A stretch of 37,260 bases of DNA from CAYMRB01 sp964392615 (lineage in GTDB: Bacteria; Planctomycetota; UBA8108), in NCBI GenBank assembly GCA_964392615.1, contig CAYMRB010000038.1, positions 1 through 37,260 on the forward strand, given 5' to 3'. The translations under genes were made by a program, and so were the position numbers. The first letter of the stretch is position 1; each line of letters opens with the position of its first letter. This document shows positions 8,812 through 17,674 of this stretch, in pieces. The notes beneath the pieces were generated by a model that was given only the letters and a program-made list of their open reading frames with translations, ran no database searches and was not told the origin of the DNA.

Positions 8812-9492
8812 TCGCACGAGTCGATACCCGACGCCGTGCGCCGTCAACAGGTGCGCGGGCTTCGATGAGTCGCGTTCGAGCTTCTTGCGCAGATTGCACA
8901 CGTGGAAGTCGACCGTGCGCGTCGTCGGGAAGCTGTCGTCGCCCCAGACCTCGCGCAGGACTTCCGCTCGCGAGACGACTTGCCCTTCGTGTCGCAGCAG
9001 ATAGCGCAGGATCTCGGCCTCGTAGTGGTAGAGCTCGAACTGCTCGCCGCCACGGTCGATCTGCAGCCGGCGGAGGTTGACGACGACATCGCCGAATCGC
9101 CACACCTCGGCGTCTTCGCGCGACGGGCCCGCGCGCCGCAGAAGCGCTCGGATGCGCGCGACGAGCTCGCGCAGGTTGAACGGCTTCGTCACGTAGTCGT
9201 CGGCGCCGAGCTCGAACCCGAGCACCTTGTCGACCTCGCTGCCGCGAGCCGACAGGATCAGGACCGGCGTCGTGTGCCCCTGCGCGCGCAGCTCGCGGCA
9301 CACGGCGAAGCCGTCGAGCTCGGGAATCATCAGGTCGAGAACGACGAGGTCCGGGAGCTCCTCCGTGACGCGTTCAAGGGCTTCGCGGCCGTCCTCCGCT
9401 TCGACGACGCCGAAGCCCTCGGCCTCGAGCACGGTCCGCAAGCCGCGGCGCATGTCCGGCTCGTCTTCGACGATCAGGATTCGCTGTGTCAC
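8809..9492 (-). CDS. OmpR/PhoB-family response regulator
   Basis: The 227-residue product has a receiver domain at 1-120 with the acidic pocket E9-D10, phospho-acceptor D53 (VVLDLMIP), S81 and K103 (VTKPF). A winged-helix DNA-binding domain covers about 130-227, with VVSRAEVLREVWGDD, TRTVDFHVCNLRKKLE and the terminal GVGYRLV typical of the OmpR family. It is a DNA-binding transcription factor activated by phosphorylation. Its ATG at 9492 overlaps the stop of the upstream histidine kinase by 4 bases (ATGA), so the two are translationally coupled and almost certainly form a pair. Target genes are unknown; the divergent symporter/kinase genes are a plausible target by position only. Confidence 0.93.
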   Translation of the reverse strand: MTQRILIVEDEPDMRRGLRTVLEAEGFGVVEAEDGREALERVTEELPDLVVLDLMIPELDGFAVCRELRAQGHTTPVLILSARGSEVDKVLGFELGADDYVTKPFNLRELVARIRALLRRAGPSREDAEVWRFGDVVVNLRRLQIDRGGEQFELYHYEAEILRYLLRHEGQVVSRAEVLREVWGDDSFPTTRTVDFHVCNLRKKLERDSSKPAHLLTAHGVGYRLVR

Positions 9493-11741
9493 TCTTCCTC
9501 CGCTGCCGTCGGAAACCGCATCGTGAACTCGCTTCCTCCGCCCTCGCGCTCGGCGGCTTCGACCCGACCGCCGTGGGCCTCGACGACGTGGCGAACGACC
9601 GCGAGGCCGATGCCCGTCCCGGCGACGGCCCGACGTCCTTCCTGGTGACCGCGGTAGAAGCGTTCGAAGAGTCGCTGACCGTCGACCCCTCCGAACCCGA
9701 CGCCGCGATCGCGAACGCTGATGGCGACGTCGTCACCGCCGGTGGCAACGTCGACCCCGACCTCGCGCCTCTCGTCCGAGTACTTCACCGCGTTCGATAG
9801 CAGATTGCGCAGCGCCTGCGCGAATGCGATGCGATCAACGCGCGCCGTGAAACCCCGCGGGTCCGCACTCGTCGCGTCGTCGTGGCCGTCGACGTGCAGC
9901 TCCAGGCGGAAGCCGCGGTTCTCCAAGTACGGACGGTACTCTTCGACCGTCTCCCGCACCAACGCGGTCATGTCGACCGTCTCCGGCCGATACGCTTTCT
10001 CGCCAGCGTCGATGCGCGAGAGATCGAGAATGTTGTCGATCAGCAGGCCGAGGGTCTCGGCCTCGCGCGCGATGACGGCGAGGCTACGCTGGCGTTCCTC
10101 GGCGTCGTCGGCGTAGCCGAGCTCGAGCATCTCGGATGACATGCGGATCAGCGTCAGCGGCGTCTTGAGTTCGTGCGAGACGTTCGCTACGAACTGCGAC
10201 TTCATCGCGGCGGCTTCGAGCTGTCGCGTCATCGCTCGCAGCACGGTCCACGCGACTGCGAAGATCGCCGGCAGGACCAGAGCGAGCAGGCCGCCCCACA
10301 GCAGCACGCGGTGCCTGCGACGCGCGTCGAGCTCGGCTCCGATGTCGCTGACGACGCTCCAGGGCAGGCCGCCGCCGAGGCCGACATCGATGCGTCGCCG
10401 GCTCGAATCCTCCGCCGAGTCGCCGCCCGCAGCGCTCAGCTCGTCGGTCGTCACGATTCGCGTGCGCGCGGCAGCCGCGCCGGTACCGTCGACGTTGAAC
10501 GCGGCGAGCGTCGCGTCGAGGAACTCGCGCAGCGGCGCCGCGTCGGCCAGGAAGCCGGCGGTTCGCGCCGAGCTGGCAGGCTCCTGCTTCCACTCGTGCC
10601 GCCAGACGATGACATGCCCGGCGCCGCGGAGGCGCTCGTACCGGTACGTCGCACGCGATCCCGCGGCGTCGCGGGCGCCGACTTCGCGCGCCGCGCCACC
10701 GGAGAGCAGGTCGAGCCACACCTCCTCGAGATCGCGGCTCAGCGCGGCCTCACCGTCGAGCCGCGCGAGGCGTCGGACGAGGCGGTCGCGCCGGTCGGTC
10801 GTCTCGTCGACCAGCCGATTTGCGCTTTCGAGCGCGGCGAGTCGCTCGAGCACCCGATCGATGTAGTAGCGTGTGAAACGACCGTGCGCGAGCCACACCG
10901 CGTCGTCGCAGAGCTCCTCCGCGAGCGTCAACAAGCCCTCGGCGGCGCGTGCCGGATCGATCGGCTCGAGGAGCTCCGCGCGCCGCAGTCGCGCGGTGAC
11001 GGCCCACGGTTGGATCGCGCCGCCGTCGCCGTCGCCTTCGAGCTCGACGAGCACCTGATCGCACGCCGCCACGGCCCCCTGTCGCGTCGCGCCGTGCCCG
11101 TTGCTTTTCTTCGCGAGCAGCCCCGCTCGTTGCAGCAGTGCCTCGACGCGCACGTCCGTCGCGCTCGAGCGCTCGAGGATGGGCTCGAGCGACTTCAGCG
11201 CACCGTCTTCGTCACCCGCGGCCAGCCGCGTGTAGAGCGCGGCGAAGAGCCGCGTCACGTGCGGGCGATCGGCACTCTGGCGCCACATCTTCGTCGACCA
11301 CTCCGCTCCGGCGCCGGGCCGTCGCGGCCACACGACCTCGCCGGTCTGGACGACGAAGGCGGCGGCGACGAGCGAGCGCTTCTCGGCGACGCCCCGCAGC
11401 GCAGCCACGCCCTCCGGAAAGGCGCTCTCCACTTCGTCCACGATGCCGTCCGAAGCGACGCCGAGCGCTCGAAGCGCCAATTGCGCCCGGCCGCGCAGCG
11501 CGTCGCGGCGCTCGTCGAGGAAGCGCTCCGTGTCGCGGCCGACCTGCCGCACAACCAGCGGGCCGAGCGTGGCGCCGGCAATCGCGACGACGACAGCGGC
11601 GCCGATCCACGCGCGGCGTCGGTAGTCGATGGACGGACTGCGGCCCTCGTGTCGCCGTCGTCCGTCGTTTCGTCGCGTCTTGCTCACCGGAATCCCTGCG
11701 CTGTGCGCGGCGGCTCGTGGTGCATTGTCGAGCTCTGACAA
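9489..11741 (-). CDS. Membrane sensor histidine kinase with large extracytoplasmic sensor
   Basis: The 750-residue product has a transmembrane segment at about 45-64, an extracytoplasmic region of about 410 residues, and a second transmembrane segment at about 479-501. The kinase core follows: H523 in FVANVSHELKTPLTLI, the N box LRNLLSNAVKYS, the G1 box DRGVGF, the F box LFERFYRG and the G2 box GTGIGLAVV. These are complete, so it should autophosphorylate and pass phosphate to the coupled regulator. The sensor region is helical and Ala/Arg-rich (SLEPILERSSATDVRVEAL, RAAEGLLTLAEELCDD), matches no sensor domain I recognise, and may contain TPR-like helices. The longest frame starts at TTG 11741; GTG 11687 with AGGGA 6 bases upstream is an alternative. 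It is divergent from the symporter gene. Confidence 0.92.
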   Translation of the reverse strand: MSELDNAPRAAAHSAGIPVSKTRRNDGRRRHEGRSPSIDYRRRAWIGAAVVVAIAGATLGPLVVRQVGRDTERFLDERRDALRGRAQLALRALGVASDGIVDEVESAFPEGVAALRGVAEKRSLVAAAFVVQTGEVVWPRRPGAGAEWSTKMWRQSADRPHVTRLFAALYTRLAAGDEDGALKSLEPILERSSATDVRVEALLQRAGLLAKKSNGHGATRQGAVAACDQVLVELEGDGDGGAIQPWAVTARLRRAELLEPIDPARAAEGLLTLAEELCDDAVWLAHGRFTRYYIDRVLERLAALESANRLVDETTDRRDRLVRRLARLDGEAALSRDLEEVWLDLLSGGAAREVGARDAAGSRATYRYERLRGAGHVIVWRHEWKQEPASSARTAGFLADAAPLREFLDATLAAFNVDGTGAAAARTRIVTTDELSAAGGDSAEDSSRRRIDVGLGGGLPWSVVSDIGAELDARRRHRVLLWGGLLALVLPAIFAVAWTVLRAMTRQLEAAAMKSQFVANVSHELKTPLTLIRMSSEMLELGYADDAEERQRSLAVIAREAETLGLLIDNILDLSRIDAGEKAYRPETVDMTALVRETVEEYRPYLENRGFRLELHVDGHDDATSADPRGFTARVDRIAFAQALRNLLSNAVKYSDERREVGVDVATGGDDVAISVRDRGVGFGGVDGQRLFERFYRGHQEGRRAVAGTGIGLAVVRHVVEAHGGRVEAAEREGGGSEFTMRFPTAAEEE

Positions 11742-11963
11742 CGAGGAGCCTGGTCGAAATGGCCGCTGCTAGCCCTCGCGTACCAAGCTATCGCGTTCAG
11801 GGCCGTCCCGCCATCGCCGCTCGGGTGCCATGGTCGCCGGAACCAGGCTCTGGCAACCGTGGGGCGGAACTGCTTTGATATCCGGATTCCCGCCCGGCCC
11901 TGGCGCGTGCGACCCACTGCGTCCGCACGGTCGGGGCCTCGTGCAAGCGAAAGGACCTCCTCC
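11742..11963. promoter_or_regulatory. Divergent region, histidine kinase / symporter
   Basis: This 222-base region separates the two-component operon from the symporter-kinase operon and should contain both promoters. AAAGGA just upstream of the symporter ATG is its ribosome binding site. I find no palindrome or direct repeat strong enough to call an OmpR-type box. Confidence 0.4.
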
Positions 11964-13862
11964 ATGGAACTGAACTTCCTCGACGTTAGCGTGTTCCTCG
12001 CGTTCATCGTCATCGTCATCGGTGTCGGCATATTCATGAGCCGGCAGAAGAACACGAGCGAAGACTACTTCCTCGCCGGCCGCGGCCTGAGCTGGTGGCT
12101 GATCGGCTTCTCGCTGATCGCGGCGAATATCTCGACCGAGCAGTTCGTCGGCATGTCGGGGAGCGCGGCGAACTACCTCGGCCTGGCGATCGCGAGCTAC
12201 GAGTGGATGGCCGCCATTACACTGGTGGTCGTTGCGTTCGTGTTCCTGCCGAAGTTCCTACAGAGCGGCATCTACACGATTCCGGAGTACCTCGAGCATC
12301 GCTACAACGCGCCGTCGCGGACGTTGATGTCGCTGTTCACGATGATCATCTACGTCGCCGTCACGATTCCGGCGGTTATCTACTCCGGTGCGTTGACAGT
12401 CGACACGCTGTTCCACGATGTCAGCGTGTTCGGCATCTTCTCGGTCAATCTCGTCACCGCGTCCTGGGTGATCGGCATCCTGGCGGCGGTCTACGTCGTC
12501 TCCGGAGGTCTCAAGGCTTGCGCGTGGGCCGACCTGCTGCAGGGATCGGCGCTGATCGTGGGAGGCGGCATCGTCGTCGTGCTCGCGATGAAGGCCCTCG
12601 GCGCGGCGGATCCGGAGTCGATCGGATTGAAGCCCGAGCTCGCCGACGCGGGTGCGATCACGAAGTTCCGCGAGCTGAACTCGGGCAAGCTCCACATGGT
12701 GCTCCCGATCAACGACACCAACATCCCGTGGACGGCGCTCGTCATCGGGCTGTGGATTCCGAACTTCTACTACTGGGGCTTGAACCAGTACATCACGCAG
12801 CGCACCCTCGGCTCCAAGTCCCTCTCTCAGGGCCAGAAGGGTGTCGTGTTCGCCGCCGCGTTGAAGCTGATCATTCCGTTCATCATCGTCGTCCCCGGCA
12901 TCATCGCCTTCAACCTCTACAAGGGCGACATGCAGGCCGAGGCGGTGAAGGCGAACGAGGAGACGCTGGCCGCGTTCGCGACGGCGAAGGCCGATCCGGC
13001 CGGCGCCAAGATGGCGTTCTCGTTCGACGCGGACTTCGCGACGCTCGATGCCGAGACGGCCGGCGCCATCGTCGCGTTCAACAGCGCCGTTGCGGGCCAG
13101 GCTGCCGCGACCGATGTCGGGCTGTTCGAGGCGAACAAGGCGCTGCTCGAGGCGATCGAGACGAAGAACGAGTCCCTCGCCGCGGGTGCGAGCATCGCGG
13201 TGCAGACGAAGCTCATCGGCTACCAGTACGACTCGGCGTTCGCGCTGCTGCTCAAGCGACTGATTCCTGCCGGCCTGCGGGGCTTCATGCTCGCGGCGAT
13301 CCTCGGCGCGGTCATGAGCTCGCTCGCGTCGATGCTCAACGCCGCGTCGACCATCTTCACGATGGATCTCTTCAAGAAGTACATGAGCCCGGACTCGTCG
13401 CAGGGTGGGCTCGTCCTCACGGGGCGAGCGTGCGTCGTGGTCTTTGTGGTGACCGGCTGCGTCATCGCGCCGTTCCTCGGACATCCGGATTTCGGCGGCA
13501 TCTTCAAGTACATCCAGGAGTTCCAGGGCTTCATCTCGCCCGGCATCCTCGCGGTCTTCGTATTCGGGCTCATCGCGCACCGCGCGCCGCCGATCTGCGG
13601 CGTGGTCGGGCTGCTCCTGAACCCGGTGATGTACGGCCTCCTGAAGATCGTCCTTCCCGGCCTCGCGTTCCTCGATCGCATGGCTGTGACGTTCTTCTGC
13701 GTCCTCGCTGTCATGGCCGCGATCACGATGCTGTTCCCGACGCGCGAGCGGTTCTCGTTGCCGACCAAGACGACGCTCGATCTGACGCCGTCGAAGGGAG
13801 CGAAGGTCTTCGGCATCGTCGTCGTCCTCGTCACTCTGGCCCTCTACGCGTACTTCTGGTAA
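11964..13862 (+). CDS. SGLT-type sodium/sugar symporter (SSS family) with long Ala-rich insertion
   Basis: The 632-residue product starts at ATG 11964 with AAAGGA about 9 bases upstream. It is a multi-pass SSS/SLC5 transporter close to Vibrio vSGLT: ANISTEQFVGMSGS, LAIASYEWMAAITL, GIYTIPEYLEHRY, LNQYITQRTLGSKS, LKLIIPFIIVVPGI and MSSLASMLNAASTIFTMD. By comparison with vSGLT from memory, sugar-contact residues N55, Q60, E80 and K301 are kept, whereas S91 and N142 of vSGLT correspond to A83 and a Thr, so specificity may differ. Residues about 319-422 are an Ala-rich stretch, much longer than the usual loop. It imports a sugar with Na+. Four bases downstream is a galactokinase-family gene, so galactose or a relative is the likely substrate. 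Confidence 0.92.
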   Translation: MELNFLDVSVFLAFIVIVIGVGIFMSRQKNTSEDYFLAGRGLSWWLIGFSLIAANISTEQFVGMSGSAANYLGLAIASYEWMAAITLVVVAFVFLPKFLQSGIYTIPEYLEHRYNAPSRTLMSLFTMIIYVAVTIPAVIYSGALTVDTLFHDVSVFGIFSVNLVTASWVIGILAAVYVVSGGLKACAWADLLQGSALIVGGGIVVVLAMKALGAADPESIGLKPELADAGAITKFRELNSGKLHMVLPINDTNIPWTALVIGLWIPNFYYWGLNQYITQRTLGSKSLSQGQKGVVFAAALKLIIPFIIVVPGIIAFNLYKGDMQAEAVKANEETLAAFATAKADPAGAKMAFSFDADFATLDAETAGAIVAFNSAVAGQAAATDVGLFEANKALLEAIETKNESLAAGASIAVQTKLIGYQYDSAFALLLKRLIPAGLRGFMLAAILGAVMSSLASMLNAASTIFTMDLFKKYMSPDSSQGGLVLTGRACVVVFVVTGCVIAPFLGHPDFGGIFKYIQEFQGFISPGILAVFVFGLIAHRAPPICGVVGLLLNPVMYGLLKIVLPGLAFLDRMAVTFFCVLAVMAAITMLFPTRERFSLPTKTTLDLTPSKGAKVFGIVVVLVTLALYAYFW

Positions 13863-13866
13863 TCGC

Positions 13867-15099
13867 ATGGCAGCTCACGACAGCGACGCGAGCGTTCGCG
13901 AGATCCTGGCCCAACACGCCGCGGAACGCGGTCTCGACGTATCCGGCGGCAAGATCCGGCGCACGTCGTCGCGCTTCTGCCTCGGCGTGGAGCACGGCGA
14001 CTACAACGGCACCGAGCTCTTCGGCGTCGGCACCGATCGTTTCATCTGGCTCGCGTACAAGCCCAACGACAGCGGCCGCGTGCGGCTCTCGAGCGCGACA
14101 TTCCCTGACGACGGGATCATCGAGTTCAGTCCCGGCAACGTCCCGGAACCGCGCACGATCGTCGACTCGTGGGGGCGCTTCGCATACGGCGTCGATTGGG
14201 TGCTCCATCGGCACGGCGAGAAGCTCGGACGTGGCTTCGACGCGGTGTTGTACGGCAACATCCCGGGTGGCGGCATGTCGCGCTCGGCGTCGCTGTCGAT
14301 CAACCTGCTTCTGACGACGCTCGAGGTGAACGAGGTCGCGCTGCGCGATGATCTCGAGTTCATCGACGTGGCTCAGGCCGTCGAGACCGACTACATCGGA
14401 TCGCCGTGCGGTCAGCTCGACCAGATCATGATCTACTTCGCGCGGGCCGGCATGGGCACGCACTACCGGCCGGCGGACCGGTCGGTGACGCACGTGCCGC
14501 TCGGCGACGGAGCGATCGATTTCCGCATCGTCAGCCTCGACACCGGCACGGTACGGCCGGGTCTCGAGAAATCGACGTACAAGATCCGCCGCACCGAGTG
14601 CGAGGAGCTGGCCGCGCTGGCGAGCGGGGAGTTCGGCATCCGGCAGCTCGCCGACGTGCGCGATGAGGGCCTCTTCGATCGCATCGTCGCGCGGTTCCGT
14701 GCCGAGCGGCCGGAGCTGTGTGCGCGGTTGAAGTACATCTTCGGCGCGCAGCAGCGCTTCGACACCATGCTCGGCGCGTGGAAGGCGGGTGACATCGAGA
14801 CCGTCGCAGCGGTCTTCCGCGAGGACGGCGTCGGTCTACGCGACGACTACGACATCTCGGGGCCCGAGCTCGAGACGATGTGCGATATCGCGCGAACGGT
14901 GCCCGGCGTACTCGGCGAGCGCATGCTCGGCGGGGGCGACAAGGGCGCCGCGGGAGCCTTGGTGCGAGCGGACAGCGTCGATGCGCTGCGCGTGGCGGTC
15001 GACACGGCCTATCCGCGCAGCCGCCCGGCCTATGCGGACCGGTACGCCGTGCACGATTGCCGCGTGGTCGACGGCGTCGTCGTCCTCGACGGCTGTTGA
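13867..15099 (+). CDS. Galactokinase-family GHMP sugar kinase
   Basis: The 410-residue product contains divergent versions of the three GHMP/galactokinase motifs. Motif 1 is SSRFCLGVEHGDYNG (R36, E42, H43, D45 and Y46 kept; the usual IG is GV). Motif 2 is GNIPGGGMSRSASLS (131-144 region), the phosphate-binding loop. Motif 3 is RMLGGGDKGAAGALV, in place of GGGFGG. D185 in CGQLDQ aligns with the catalytic Asp of the MDQ motif. It would phosphorylate the C1 hydroxyl of galactose or a similar sugar with ATP in the cytoplasm. It starts 4 bases after the symporter stop with no clear ribosome site, suggesting translational coupling. The changes in motifs 1 and 3 leave open a different sugar substrate, so I do not assign galK outright. 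Confidence 0.83.
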   Translation: MAAHDSDASVREILAQHAAERGLDVSGGKIRRTSSRFCLGVEHGDYNGTELFGVGTDRFIWLAYKPNDSGRVRLSSATFPDDGIIEFSPGNVPEPRTIVDSWGRFAYGVDWVLHRHGEKLGRGFDAVLYGNIPGGGMSRSASLSINLLLTTLEVNEVALRDDLEFIDVAQAVETDYIGSPCGQLDQIMIYFARAGMGTHYRPADRSVTHVPLGDGAIDFRIVSLDTGTVRPGLEKSTYKIRRTECEELAALASGEFGIRQLADVRDEGLFDRIVARFRAERPELCARLKYIFGAQQRFDTMLGAWKAGDIETVAAVFREDGVGLRDDYDISGPELETMCDIARTVPGVLGERMLGGGDKGAAGALVRADSVDALRVAVDTAYPRSRPAYADRYAVHDCRVVDGVVVLDGC

Positions 15100-15223
15100 G
15101 CGACGGCGCGCATTCCGAGCTCCGCACCCTCTTCCGGCACGCCGCCGATTCCAGTACCCTGGAGAAGCTGTTGGCGCCCGGTCTCCATCGTGCGGGGCCG
15201 GCAAAGAAGAGAGGTGATGATCG

Positions 15224-15880
15224 GTGAAGAGACGGCGCTTCGCGTTCCTCCGTCCCGTGGTTGTGCTCGTCCTGCTCGTGGCCTTGCCGGCCGCGCTGCG
15301 GACCGGTTGCGGCTCGCGTCGGTCGCTACCGGATCCGCTCGACTGGCGTGACGAGCTGGCCCGTCGGCTGTCGATTCGCCCGCGTGCGGACTGGGAGGCT
15401 GCGCCGCCGCTCGGGGAGGCCGCGCCGCTCGGCGCGCCGGCGCGCATCACCGTTCACCACACCGGAGGTGCGAAGTACACGACCACTGCGCCGGAGCGGA
15501 TCGTGCGATCACTGCGGGCGATCCAGAAGGACCACCAGACCGCGCGGCGCTGGCTCGACATCGGCTACCACTACGTGATCGACCCCGGCGGCCGAGTCTG
15601 GGAGGGTCGCTCGAGCCTGAACGTCGGCGCCCACGCGGGGTCTCCGAGCCTCAACGAGCGGAACGTCGGCATTCTCGTGCTCGGCAACTTCGACCTTCAA
15701 GAGCCCAGCGTGCCCCAGCTGGCGAGCCTCGACCGGCTCCTCGGTAGCCTCCTCGAGCTCTGCTCGATCCCGGCCTCGGAAGTCTACACGCACAACGAGG
15801 TTCGCACGGGGGGCGGCCTCGACGGCACAGCCTGCCCGGGGCGCCACCTCGCCCGGTACGTCGCGGGGTGGCGTAGCTGA
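15224..15880 (+). CDS. Exported N-acetylmuramoyl-L-alanine amidase (PGRP/Amidase_2 type)
   Basis: The 218-residue product starts at GTG 15224 with GAGG about 9 bases upstream. The first 25 residues are a signal or anchor sequence (VVVLVLLVALPAAL), followed by TGC that could be a weak lipobox. From residue 50 it is an Amidase_2/PGRP fold: ITVHHTGG carries the first zinc His, VYTHNEV the second and GTACPG the Cys ligand; DIGYHYVIDPGGRVWEGR and GAHAGSPSLNERNVGI are classic for the family. It cleaves the amide between MurNAc and the stem peptide of peptidoglycan, in the periplasm or on the surface. It follows the kinase gene by 124 bases and probably has its own promoter. Function in wall remodelling or recycling is inferred. 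Confidence 0.92.
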   Translation: MKRRRFAFLRPVVVLVLLVALPAALRTGCGSRRSLPDPLDWRDELARRLSIRPRADWEAAPPLGEAAPLGAPARITVHHTGGAKYTTTAPERIVRSLRAIQKDHQTARRWLDIGYHYVIDPGGRVWEGRSSLNVGAHAGSPSLNERNVGILVLGNFDLQEPSVPQLASLDRLLGSLLELCSIPASEVYTHNEVRTGGGLDGTACPGRHLARYVAGWRS

Positions 15881-15936
15881 GCTCGCGCCCCGCGCTCTGC
15901 GGCCGTCGCCGTAGTCCAGAGCGGCGAAAACGCGAG

Positions 15937-15966
15937 TTGACTCCCTATCCAGGTAGCCGTTATCGT
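15937..15966 (+). promoter_or_regulatory. Possible sigma70-type promoter of purF
   Basis: TTGACT (15937-15942) and TATCGT (15961-15966) are separated by 18 bases and lie about 55 bases before the purF start. The match to TTGACA/TATAAT is fair. No experimental support is available. Confidence 0.35.
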
Positions 15967-16020
15967 CCCGGTTTCGCTGTTCCGCGGTCTCCTCCGGCGC
16001 CACTGACGTGGAGGTCTTTC

Positions 16021-17640
16021 GTGCTCGATCCTGTCCACGACGAATGTGGCATCGCCGCCATTTATCGCCTCGATACGCAACCTGAGGGTGTGCAACCATT
16101 CGAGGGGTCGGTGACGCGCATGATTCCGGACATGCTGATCGACCAGCAGAACCGCGGTCAGCTTGCGGCCGGCCTGACGCGCTACGAAGAGAGCGCGAAC
16201 CAGCTGATCGACACGTACAAGCAGGTGGGTAGCGTCTCCGACGTCTTCCATCTGACTCATCCGGACCCGCGCAAGTTCGAGAACATCGTCAACGAGTACG
16301 CTGGCCGCGCGGCGATCGGTCACGTGCGCTACGCGACCTGTGGCAAGGAGGAGCGCGAGTTCGCACAGCCGTTCGAGCGTCACCACGGCCGCAAGTGGAA
16401 GTGGTTCTCGTTCTGCTTCAACGGCAATATCGCGAACTACGCGGAGGTGCGCGACGATCTCCTCGACAAGGGTGACTACCACCTGGCGCACGACACCGAT
16501 ACCGAGGTGTTGATGCACCACCTCGCGTTCTCGTTGAAGGGGAACGACAAGCCGGAATTCCTCGACGTGCTCCGGCACATTCACTCCACCGTCGATGGCG
16601 CGTTCAGCCTCGCGTTTCTGAACGCGGATGGCGATATGGTATTGGCGCGTGACGCTCGCGGCATTCGGCCCCTCGTCTGGGCGGTCAAGGGCAATCTGTT
16701 TGCCGCGGCCTCCGAGAGCCTGGCCCTGGTCAACCGGGGTTTCACGGACATTCAGGATCTCGAGCCGGGCCACCTGATTCGCGTGCGCCCCGAGGGGTAC
16801 GAGATCCAGCGCTTCGCCGAGCCGAGCCGGCGAGCGTACTGCTTCTTCGAGTGGGTCTACTTCGCCAACGTCGCGTCGAAGATCAACGACCGGTCCGTGT
16901 ACGTCGCGCGCACGCGACTTGGCGAGGCGCTCGCGAGCGGCGAAACCGAGACGGTCGACCCCGAGACCTGCGTCGCCGTGCCGGTCCCCGATACCGCGAA
17001 AGCCGCGTGTGACGCCATGGCGCATCAGCTGGGCATCCCGACGCGCGAGGGGCTGATGCGCAACCGATACGTCGGCCGCACCTTCATCGAAGGGACGAGC
17101 CGCAAGGAGAAGGCGAAGCGCAAGTACACCGCGCTGCCCGAAGTGCTGTCCGGCAAGCGGGTCTTTCTCGTCGAGGACAGCATCGTTCGTTCGACCACCT
17201 TGCGCGTCATCATCACGATGCTTCGCAAGCACGGCGGCGCCAGCGAAGTTCATGTCCGTGTCGCGTGTCCGCCGATCATGGCGCCCTGTGGGTACGGCAT
17301 CGACATGTCGACGGTTCGCGAGCTGGTCGCGCCGCAGTTCTTCGACGAGCCGGTCAAGGGTGACCTCGACCCGAAGGGGCTGGAGCGGCTTGCCGACGAT
17401 CTCGGTGCGGATAGTCTGCGCTATCTTTCCGTCAACGAGCTGACCCGAGCGATCGATCTCCCCGAGAGCGACCTGTGTCTCGGCTGCCTCCTGGGCGAGT
17501 ATCCGTCGAAGTGGGGCGCGGAACTCTACAGCTGCGCGCTCGCTGAGAAGGACAGCACCGACGACGGCGTGCGGACATACGAACGTCGCCGGCGCTCGCG
17601 TCGCAAGGATGACCCGCGGCAGAGCGCGATCGGCTCCTAG
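16021..17640 (+). CDS. purF: Amidophosphoribosyltransferase, Bacillus-type with propeptide and Fe-S cysteines
   Basis: The product catalyses the first step of purine synthesis: PRPP plus glutamine gives phosphoribosylamine. GTG 16021 is chosen because GGAGG lies 6 bases upstream and because it places C9 (DECGIAAIY) after an 8-residue propeptide, as the N-terminal nucleophile of the class II glutaminase. NRGQLAAG, IGHVRYATCG and FNGNIANYAEV belong to this domain. The PRPP loop is VEDSIVRSTT (384-393; the common form is DDSIVRGTT). NRYVGRTFI and YGIDMST are also conserved. Cysteines C274, C423, C486 and C489 sit where Bacillus PurF binds its 4Fe-4S cluster. At 539 residues it is somewhat longer than most PurF, with a basic tail (YERRRRSRRKDD). 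It appears monocistronic here. Confidence 0.88.
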   Translation: MLDPVHDECGIAAIYRLDTQPEGVQPFEGSVTRMIPDMLIDQQNRGQLAAGLTRYEESANQLIDTYKQVGSVSDVFHLTHPDPRKFENIVNEYAGRAAIGHVRYATCGKEEREFAQPFERHHGRKWKWFSFCFNGNIANYAEVRDDLLDKGDYHLAHDTDTEVLMHHLAFSLKGNDKPEFLDVLRHIHSTVDGAFSLAFLNADGDMVLARDARGIRPLVWAVKGNLFAAASESLALVNRGFTDIQDLEPGHLIRVRPEGYEIQRFAEPSRRAYCFFEWVYFANVASKINDRSVYVARTRLGEALASGETETVDPETCVAVPVPDTAKAACDAMAHQLGIPTREGLMRNRYVGRTFIEGTSRKEKAKRKYTALPEVLSGKRVFLVEDSIVRSTTLRVIITMLRKHGGASEVHVRVACPPIMAPCGYGIDMSTVRELVAPQFFDEPVKGDLDPKGLERLADDLGADSLRYLSVNELTRAIDLPESDLCLGCLLGEYPSKWGAELYSCALAEKDSTDDGVRTYERRRRSRRKDDPRQSAIGS

Positions 17641-17674
17641 CAGCTCGAGTTCGTGCGCTGACCCGTCGGGCTCA

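Noticed and set aside
12095..14314. 739-codon plus-strand frame
   Set aside because: It overlaps the symporter and galactokinase in another frame and is Arg/His-rich, unlike a real protein.
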